This document shows, piece by piece, positions 7,671 to 12,573 of a DNA stretch of 12,573 nucleotides. The stretch's first letter is position 1; each line of letters begins with the position of its first letter. Both the position numbers and the translations under genes were made by a program. This DNA comes from Chitinophagia bacterium (GTDB taxonomy: Bacteria > Bacteroidota > Bacteroidia > Chitinophagales > Chitinophagaceae): positions 1-12,573 of the forward strand of contig RGVM01000028.1 in NCBI GenBank assembly GCA_010027295.1. Direction: 5' to 3'. The notes under the pieces were generated by a model. That model searched no databases. It saw only the letters and a list, made by a program, of their open reading frames with translations, and was not told the origin of the DNA.

Positions 7671-8827
7671 ACTGCGGTACTGGCTTCCCATCTTACCATG
7701 TACCTTCATCTCCCAAGCGCCCAGATTTGAGGATCCGCGAGGTAACAGACAGGTCCGACGTGGCAGCATTCCATGCCGCTCCCCATCGAATCTACCGGCA
7801 AGACCCGGAATGGGTACCGCATGTCCGCCAGGAGGTGGAGGCCGTCTTTGACCCAAGAAGAAATCCAGTGCACGCGCATGGGATGTGCAGCCGGTGGGTA
7901 TTGGAGGATGGGAGGGGGAGTCCGATCGGCCGGATCGCAGCCTTCATCGACTGGCGGAAGGCTTTCCAGCAGGATCCGCCCACCGGCGGCTGCGGCTTCT
8001 TCGAGTGCGTCGACGACCCGCTTGCCGCCCGGGAACTGTTCACCGCAGCGCAGCAATGGCTTTCGAAGCGGGGTATTCGTTCGATGCTTGGACCTGTGAA
8101 CTTTGGGGAAAACGCCATGTATTGGGGGCTGCTCACAGAAGGGTTCCATAGGCCCTGCCATGGGATGAATTACAACCCATCCTATTATGAGCGACTGTTC
8201 CGAAGTCAGGGCTTCCGGACCGAATACGTGCAAATCAGCAACCGGCTGGATGTGGCAAGCCCTTTGCCGGAACGGTTCTCACGCATAGCGGGCCGTGCAC
8301 TCGCCAGAAGAGACGTGGAGATCCGCCATCTGGATGCGTCCCGTCCTATGCCCTTTGCTTCCGACCTGGTGGAGGTCTACAACGACGCTTGGGCGGATTT
8401 CACTGATTTCACGCCTTTGGACATGCCTGTCGTCATGCAGAACCTCAGGTCCATGCGACCTGTCCTGGACGAACGGATGGTGCTTTTCGCCTATGTGGGC
8501 GGCGTACCGGCCTCCTTCCTTGTCGTTCTGCCAGATGCTAACGAATGGATGGATGGAGTGCGCGGAAATGTTGACATTTGGGGGAGATTGGTTTTCCTTT
8601 GTAATCGGGTGATGAAGAAGCCCCGCAGGATGCGGGCAGTCGTGATGGGCACGCGGCGCGCCTTTCGGAACAAGGGTCTCGAGTCGGCCCTGTTCCTCAG
8701 GTTGCGCGACCATGTCGTCGCCCTGGGCCATTACAGGGAGCTTGAACAACGGATGCTCTCCATTCATCATGCGACCGGTGCCAGGCCCAGTCGGAAGCAT
8801 GTCACGTTGAGACTGAATTTCTCCTAA
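7667..8827 (+). CDS. GNAT-like acetyltransferase family protein, short gap near the C-terminus
   Basis: The 386-residue protein resembles a widespread Bacteroidota family annotated as GNAT acetyltransferase. It has an N-terminal domain with I-Y-R-Q-D-P-E-W-V-P (42-51), G-P-V-N-F-G-E-N (142-149) and M-N-Y-N-P-S-Y-Y (167-174). The C-terminal GNAT-like part has an acetyl-CoA-loop-like V-M-G-T-R-R-A-F-R-N-K-G-L-E-S-A (326-341). No signal peptide or membrane segment is visible. The substrate is unknown. The ATG at 7667 overlaps the upstream stop (ATGA), but the first 20 residues do not look like the family. A TTG at 7727 would give M-R-I-R-E-V-T, closer to the usual N-terminus. After H-Y-R-E-L-E360 the sequence goes straight to Q-R-M, where relatives have extra residues of L-S-W type. 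Family call good, function uncertain. Confidence 0.72.
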   Translation: MNCGTGFPSYHVPSSPKRPDLRIREVTDRSDVAAFHAAPHRIYRQDPEWVPHVRQEVEAVFDPRRNPVHAHGMCSRWVLEDGRGSPIGRIAAFIDWRKAFQQDPPTGGCGFFECVDDPLAARELFTAAQQWLSKRGIRSMLGPVNFGENAMYWGLLTEGFHRPCHGMNYNPSYYERLFRSQGFRTEYVQISNRLDVASPLPERFSRIAGRALARRDVEIRHLDASRPMPFASDLVEVYNDAWADFTDFTPLDMPVVMQNLRSMRPVLDERMVLFAYVGGVPASFLVVLPDANEWMDGVRGNVDIWGRLVFLCNRVMKKPRRMRAVVMGTRRAFRNKGLESALFLRLRDHVVALGHYRELEQRMLSIHHATGARPSRKHVTLRLNFS

Positions 8828-8862
8828 GGTGAGAACGCACCGGAGTCCATAGTTATGAATCC

Positions 8863-9354
8863 ATGAGACGCATCATTGATACCTTGCTCGACCGGTTGTA
8901 TCCTCCCTTCCGCAGCTTCATCAACCCCATGGCTTTCCGTTATGCGGCTTGCGGAGGCTCGAACACGGCCTTCGACATATTTCTTTTCTACATCGCTTAC
9001 AATTTCATATTCCGAAAGGCCCTCCTGCATTTGCCCTTCCTTACCATCAGCCCGCACATTGCCGCATTCCTGCTCTCCTTCTCTGTGACCTTCCCCATCG
9101 GCTTCTGCCTGAACCGCTATATTGTATTCCGAGACTCCGTCATCGCAGGCCGGGTCCAACTCTTCCGCTACAGCCTGACTGTGTCCATGAGCCTCGTCTT
9201 GAACTACATCGTACTGAAGTTCCTGGTGGAATGGATGGGATGGTACCCAACCCTCGCCAAGATCGCCGCAACAGCGATCTCCATAGTCTTCAGTTATCTT
9301 TCACAATCCTATTTTACCTTCCGGGTGAAATCCTACCGATCAGATGGAGGCTGA
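8863..9354 (+). CDS. GtrA-family four-helix membrane protein
   Basis: The 163-residue protein has four hydrophobic segments at about 26-48, 62-88, 100-122 and 131-150. They carry the family features R-Y-A-A-C-G-G-S-N-T near the first helix, P-I-G-F-C-L-N-R-Y-I-V-F after the second, and a final Y-L-S-Q-S-Y-F-T-F. GtrA-like proteins sit in the inner membrane and are thought to help move polyprenyl-phosphate-linked sugars across it for cell-envelope glycan modification. The start is 35 bases after the acetyltransferase stop. The 3' end overlaps the reductase gene by 11 bases, so the two are probably translated from one message. Length is normal. No glycosyltransferase partner is in the window, so the glycan involved is unknown. 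Confidence 0.88.
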   Translation: MRRIIDTLLDRLYPPFRSFINPMAFRYAACGGSNTAFDIFLFYIAYNFIFRKALLHLPFLTISPHIAAFLLSFSVTFPIGFCLNRYIVFRDSVIAGRVQLFRYSLTVSMSLVLNYIVLKFLVEWMGWYPTLAKIAATAISIVFSYLSQSYFTFRVKSYRSDGG

Positions 9355-10324
9355 CACCAGGTTTTTAGACATGCTTGTGATCGGAGCCGGTCCGATAGGA
9401 CTAAACTGCGGCATCCGGTGTGTCGAGTCGGGCTTGAGTCATGTGATCCTGGATCGGGGTGTTCTGGTGAATTCCATATACAATTACCCGCTGAACATGA
9501 CCTTCTTCTCCACCTCCGAAAGGCTGGAGATCGGAAATGTCCCCTTCATCTCCCATTCGCCCAAGCCCACGCGCAGCGAGGCGCTCGAGTACTACCGGCG
9601 AGTCGCCCTCCACTGGAGGCTCGACGTGAGGCTCTACGAGGAGGTCCTCTCGGTCGAATTGACGGCGAAAGGCTTCAGGACTATCACCTCCCGCGGTGTG
9701 TGGCATTCCAAGGCCGTCGTGATCGCCACCGGATTTTACGACATACCCAACCTCATGCAGGTCTCGGGAGAGCATTTGCCCAAAGTGCACCATTATTATC
9801 GCGAGCCCCATCCGTACTTCGGACAGCGGATCATTGTCGTCGGAGCGGCCAATTCAGCCGTTGATGTGGCACTGGAGACCTGGCGGAAGGGCGCCGACGT
9901 CACCATGGTTATTCGGGAGGAGGGCATTCGGGAGAGCGTGAAGTACTGGGTGAGACCCGACATCGAGAACCGCATCCGCAATGGTGAGATCAAGGCCTTT
10001 TTCGGCTCCGAGATTACGGATATCCGGGAGAAGGAAGTCGAACTGCTTACCCCTGATGGCATGATCACCGTAGAAAACGACTTCGTCCTGGCCATGACAG
10101 GGTACCTTCCCGACTTCGGTTTCCTGCAACAATGCGGTATCCGGCTCGGTTCAGACGCCAACCGCACCCCCGAACACGACCCCGACACCATGGAGACCAA
10201 CGTACACGGCCTGTATCTGGCTGGCGTCATCTGCGGGGGACTCCAGACCAACAAATGGTTCATAGAGAACTCCCGGGAGCATTCCGACAGGATCATCCGG
10301 CATTATCTGGGCCAAAGGGGATGA
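9344..10324 (+). CDS. ypdA: YpdA-family FAD/NADPH oxidoreductase (putative bacillithiol-disulfide reductase)
   Basis: The 326-residue flavoprotein has an N-terminal FAD Rossmann motif G14-A-G-P-I-G19, the family strings Y-N-Y-P-L-N-M-T-F-F-S-T-S and V-P-F-I-S, and A-T-G-F-Y-D-I-P (128-135). A second nucleotide-binding motif V-G-A-A-N-S-A (166-172) binds NADPH, and the end reads Y-L-A-G-V-I-C-G-G. No C-x-x-C redox pair of the thioredoxin-reductase type is present, as expected for YpdA. These enzymes are thought to reduce oxidised bacillithiol in the cytoplasm; whether this organism makes bacillithiol is not shown here. The start at 9344 is chosen because L-D before M-L-V-I-G aligns with the family's usual first residues; it overlaps gtrA by 11 bases. 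The Cys found in the FAD loop of the staphylococcal enzyme is Ile18 here. Confidence 0.87.
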   Translation: MEADTRFLDMLVIGAGPIGLNCGIRCVESGLSHVILDRGVLVNSIYNYPLNMTFFSTSERLEIGNVPFISHSPKPTRSEALEYYRRVALHWRLDVRLYEEVLSVELTAKGFRTITSRGVWHSKAVVIATGFYDIPNLMQVSGEHLPKVHHYYREPHPYFGQRIIVVGAANSAVDVALETWRKGADVTMVIREEGIRESVKYWVRPDIENRIRNGEIKAFFGSEITDIREKEVELLTPDGMITVENDFVLAMTGYLPDFGFLQQCGIRLGSDANRTPEHDPDTMETNVHGLYLAGVICGGLQTNKWFIENSREHSDRIIRHYLGQRG

Positions 10325-10473
10325 TTCATCCTTGCCTTTTCTGTCAGTCTACCCAGCGGATGCCTGACTTTTTCACAGGAGCCCTGTATTTCTCCCATCC
10401 AGGCACTGACAAGATTTCATATTTCCCCGGTCGGCATGCCGATTGATGTTGATCATAATCAAACGATCCAGAT
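10325..10473 (+). promoter_or_regulatory. dnaK leader with palindromes (likely promoter region)
   Basis: This 149-base gap is the longest in the window and must hold any dnaK-specific promoter. It contains a perfect 12-bp palindrome TCGGCATGCCGA (10431-10442) and, just after it, TTGAT-CATA-ATCAA (10449-10462), ending 11 bases before the dnaK ATG. I could not find a convincing TTG/TAnnTTTG pair or a CIRCE element (TTAGCACTC-N9-GAGTGCTAA). No Shine-Dalgarno sequence is evident. The palindromes could be an operator or mRNA hairpins; their role is inferred. Confidence 0.4.
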
Positions 10474-12372
10474 ATGGGAAAGATCATAGGCATCGACCTG
10501 GGTACGACGAACAGCTGCGTTTCCGTTTTGGAGGCGAACGAACCCGTCGTAATAGCCAACGACGAGGGCAGGCGGACCACTCCATCGGTGGTCGGATTCC
10601 TCAAAAACGGCGAGCGCAAGGTGGGAGACCCTGCCAAGCGCCAGGCCATCACCAACCCGATCAACACGATTTCCAGCGTCAAGCGCTTCATGGGCCGCCG
10701 ATACGATGAAGTGACGGAGGAGATCAAGCACTGGAGCTACAAGGTAGCCCAGGGTGACAACAACACGGTTCGTATTGACATCGACGGCAGACTCTACACG
10801 CCTCAGGAGATCAGCGCGATGGTCCTTCAAAAGATGAAGAAGATAGCCGAGGACTATCTGGGCCAGGAGGTCACAGAGGCCGTCGTCACGGTACCTGCCT
10901 ACTTCAACGATGCCCAGCGTCAGGCCACCAAGGAGGCCGGCGAGATTGCAGGCCTGACCGTACGCCGGATCATCAACGAGCCAACGGCAGCAGCCCTTGC
11001 CTACGGCCTCGACAAGAAGAACGAGGAAAGCAAGATCGCTGTATTCGACCTGGGCGGCGGTACCTTCGACATATCGGTGCTCGAGCTGGGCGACGGTGTC
11101 TTCGAGGTGAAGTCGACCAACGGCGACACCCACCTCGGCGGTGACGACTTCGACAAGGTCATCATGGACTGGCTGGCGGAGGAGTTCCGAAGCGAGGAGA
11201 ATGTCGATCTGCGGAAGGACCCAATGGCCCTGCAGCGCCTCAAGGAGGCTGCCGAGAAGGCCAAGATCGAACTCTCGTCCTCTTCGGAGACGGAAGTCAA
11301 CCTCCCCTACATCACGGCAGTCGACGGCGTGCCCAAGCACCTGGTGAAGAAACTCACCCGCGCCAAGTTCGAGCACCTGGCCGACAGCCTCTTTGAACGC
11401 TGCCTCAGGCCCTGCGAGCAGGCCCTGAAGGATGCAGGCATCTCCGCCGGACAGATCAACGAGGTCATCCTGGTGGGTGGATCCACCCGCATCCCCAAGG
11501 TGCAGGAGATCGTGGAGAAGTTCTTCGGCCGCAAGCCGAACAAGAGCGTCAACCCCGACGAGGCGGTGGCCATCGGGGCAGGCGTCCAGGGCGCCGTCCT
11601 CACCGGCGAGGTGAAGGATGTCCTCCTCCTCGACGTCACCCCGCTCGGTCTCGGGATCGAGACGATGGGCGGTGTCATGACGGTCCTTATCCCCTCCAAC
11701 ACGACGATACCCTCGAGGAAGTCTGAAGTCTTCTCCACCGCGGCCGACAATCAGCCCGGTGTACAGATTCACGTACTGCAGGGAGAGCGGCCCATGGCCA
11801 ACCAGAACAAGACCCTTGGCATCTTCAATCTAGACAACATCCCGCCCGCACCCCGCGGTGTCCCCCAGATCGAAGTGACCTTCGACATCGATGCCAACGG
11901 CATCCTGAACGTAAGCGCGAAGGACAAGGGAACGGGCAAGGAGCAGAAGATCCGCATCGAGGCCGGCAGTGGCCTCACCAAGGAGGAGATCGAGCGGATG
12001 AAGAACGAGGCCAGGGCCAACGAGGCTACCGATAAGGCCGAGCGAGAGCGCATCGAGAAACTGAACCAGGCTGACAGCCTCGCCTTCCAGTCGGAGAAAC
12101 AGCTCAAGGAGTTCGGCGACAAGATACCGGCTGAAAAGAAGGCCGTAATCGAGAACGCCCTCACCCAGCTGAAGGAGGCCCATAAGTCGCAGGACCTGGC
12201 CGCCATAGAAACGGCAACCAAGACACTAAACGACGCCTGGATGGCAGCCAGCCAGGATATGTACAATGCGAGTCAGCAGGCAGGGCCGCAACAAGGTCCC
12301 GATGCGGAACAGACGCAGTCAGGCAGTGGCGCCGAGAACGTCACCGATGCCGAGTTCGAGGAAGTAAAGTGA
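10474..12372 (+). CDS. dnaK: Molecular chaperone DnaK (Hsp70)
   Basis: The 632-residue ATP-dependent chaperone binds unfolded segments in the cytoplasm, working with DnaJ and GrpE (neither is in this window). The nucleotide-binding domain (1-381) has the phosphate loop G6-[15 protein letters not shown] (140-146), [11 protein letters not shown] (168-178), D-L-G-G-G-T-F-D (192-199) and V-G-G-S-T-R-I-P (334-341). The linker is D-V-L-L-L-D (382-387). The substrate-binding beta domain runs to about 500 and a helical lid follows. A Q/G-rich tail (about 600-620) ends in D-A-E-F-E-E-V-K. The start [12 protein letters not shown] is invariant in the family. Position 392 is Gly in T-P-L-G-L-G, where Ser or Thr is usual. 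It appears monocistronic, with its own leader and terminator. Confidence 0.98.
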   Translation: MGKIIGIDLGTTNSCVSVLEANEPVVIANDEGRRTTPSVVGFLKNGERKVGDPAKRQAITNPINTISSVKRFMGRRYDEVTEEIKHWSYKVAQGDNNTVRIDIDGRLYTPQEISAMVLQKMKKIAEDYLGQEVTEAVVTVPAYFNDAQRQATKEAGEIAGLTVRRIINEPTAAALAYGLDKKNEESKIAVFDLGGGTFDISVLELGDGVFEVKSTNGDTHLGGDDFDKVIMDWLAEEFRSEENVDLRKDPMALQRLKEAAEKAKIELSSSSETEVNLPYITAVDGVPKHLVKKLTRAKFEHLADSLFERCLRPCEQALKDAGISAGQINEVILVGGSTRIPKVQEIVEKFFGRKPNKSVNPDEAVAIGAGVQGAVLTGEVKDVLLLDVTPLGLGIETMGGVMTVLIPSNTTIPSRKSEVFSTAADNQPGVQIHVLQGERPMANQNKTLGIFNLDNIPPAPRGVPQIEVTFDIDANGILNVSAKDKGTGKEQKIRIEAGSGLTKEEIERMKNEARANEATDKAERERIEKLNQADSLAFQSEKQLKEFGDKIPAEKKAVIENALTQLKEAHKSQDLAAIETATKTLNDAWMAASQDMYNASQQAGPQQGPDAEQTQSGSGAENVTDAEFEEVK

Positions 12373-12395
12373 CGCCGCTTACGCCGGTCAATGAT

Positions 12396-12434
12396 AAGGG
12401 CCGTCCCGCCAAGGCAGGGCGGCCCTTCCCTTTT
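12396..12434 (+). terminator. Rho-independent terminator after dnaK
   Basis: The arms AAGGGCCGTCC (12396-12406) and GGGCGGCCCTT (12417-12427) form an 11-bp stem with one G-U pair. The loop can pair further (GCC with GGC around AA). It is followed by CCC and a short TTTT run at 12431-12434. It begins 24 bases after the dnaK stop and lies between dnaK and a convergent gene. A T-run is present only in the + direction, so it mainly serves dnaK. Confidence 0.85.
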
Positions 12435-12459
12435 GTACCATAGACATAAGATCGGTGGC

Positions 12460-12573
12460 TCAGACCACTTCCATCCAGGTGTGGTCCGCCAGAAGCTTCA
12501 CCGTGGCGAGGCATTTCCGAAAGGGGCCGCCCCCGGCACCCCATTCCGAGGGACTGACCATCGATAGCAGGTG
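12460..12573 (-). CDS. 3' end of an unidentified gene (5' end outside window)
   Basis: An open frame enters from the right edge on the - strand and ends at a TGA (complement of 12460-12462), giving 37 residues that start H-L-L-S-M-V-S-P-S-E-W-G and end H-T-W-M-E-V-V. It is convergent with dnaK and ends 25 bases from that gene's terminator, a natural place for a gene end. I do not recognise the family. The composition looks like a soluble protein (mixed charge, Trp and His present, no membrane helix). The frame is open over its whole visible length, but 114 bases is short and chance cannot be excluded. Confidence 0.4.
   Translation of the reverse strand, partial: HLLSMVSPSEWGAGGGPFRKCLATVKLLADHTWMEVV

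Noticed and set aside
10321..10446. 41-codon + strand frame starting at an ATGA overlap with the ypdA stop and containing C-L-F-C
   Set aside because: Its start position is suggestive, but it is short, matches nothing I recognise, lacks a ribosome site and runs through the palindrome upstream of dnaK. It would need conservation data to be believed.
10459..11772. - strand open frame (437 codons) opposite dnaK
   Set aside because: Antisense open frames opposite dnaK are a well-known artefact of its codon pattern; the translation is Leu/Val/Asp-rich without domains.
1..12573. CRISPR arrays, tRNA or rRNA genes, insertion sequences, attachment sites, toxin-antitoxin or defence modules
   Set aside because: No spaced direct repeats, cloverleaf-like sequence, transposase motif or defence domain was found on reading either strand.

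Overview
The window looks like a GC-rich stretch of a Bacteroidota (probably Bacteroidales) chromosome. This rests on protein resemblance to that phylum: the alpha-amylase with a Cyc-maltodext-type N-terminus, ArgRS ending in V-P-E-R-M, GtrA, a YpdA-type reductase and DnaK ending in E-E-V-K. Several exported proteins also have a Gln right after the predicted signal-peptide cleavage site, and there are few Shine-Dalgarno sites. No rRNA, tRNA, CRISPR array, insertion sequence or phage gene was seen.

Region 1 (1-4002, + strand) is an alpha-glucan operon. It holds the tail of a probable MFS sugar transporter, an exported GH13 amylase/neopullulanase-like enzyme, and a cytoplasmic glycogen branching enzyme (GlgB). 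The last two overlap by an ATGA junction. Together they suggest periplasmic trimming of malto-oligosaccharides, uptake, and storage as branched glycogen.

Region 2 (4027-6707, - strand) has arginyl-tRNA synthetase followed by an exported alpha/beta-hydrolase 29 bases downstream. A perfect 9-bp inverted repeat sits in the short divergent gap between argS and the next block, and contains a promoter-like element facing each way.

Region 3 (6777-10324, + strand) is a tight run of four genes: an exported glycerophosphodiester phosphodiesterase, a GNAT-like acetyltransferase, a GtrA-type membrane protein, and a YpdA-family FAD/NADPH reductase. The first two overlap, as do the last two.

Region 4 (10325-12434) is a 149-base leader with small palindromes, then dnaK and its terminator. 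The right edge holds the 3' end of an unidentified gene on the - strand.

The most notable observation is that argS, although in frame and otherwise complete, reads S-S-P directly into L-G-H. The conserved block that should carry the first His of the HIGH ATP-binding motif is absent. The GNAT-like gene shows a second apparent short in-frame gap in a conserved C-terminal motif. Otherwise the window is ordinary housekeeping and carbohydrate metabolism; I found no convincing new multi-gene system.
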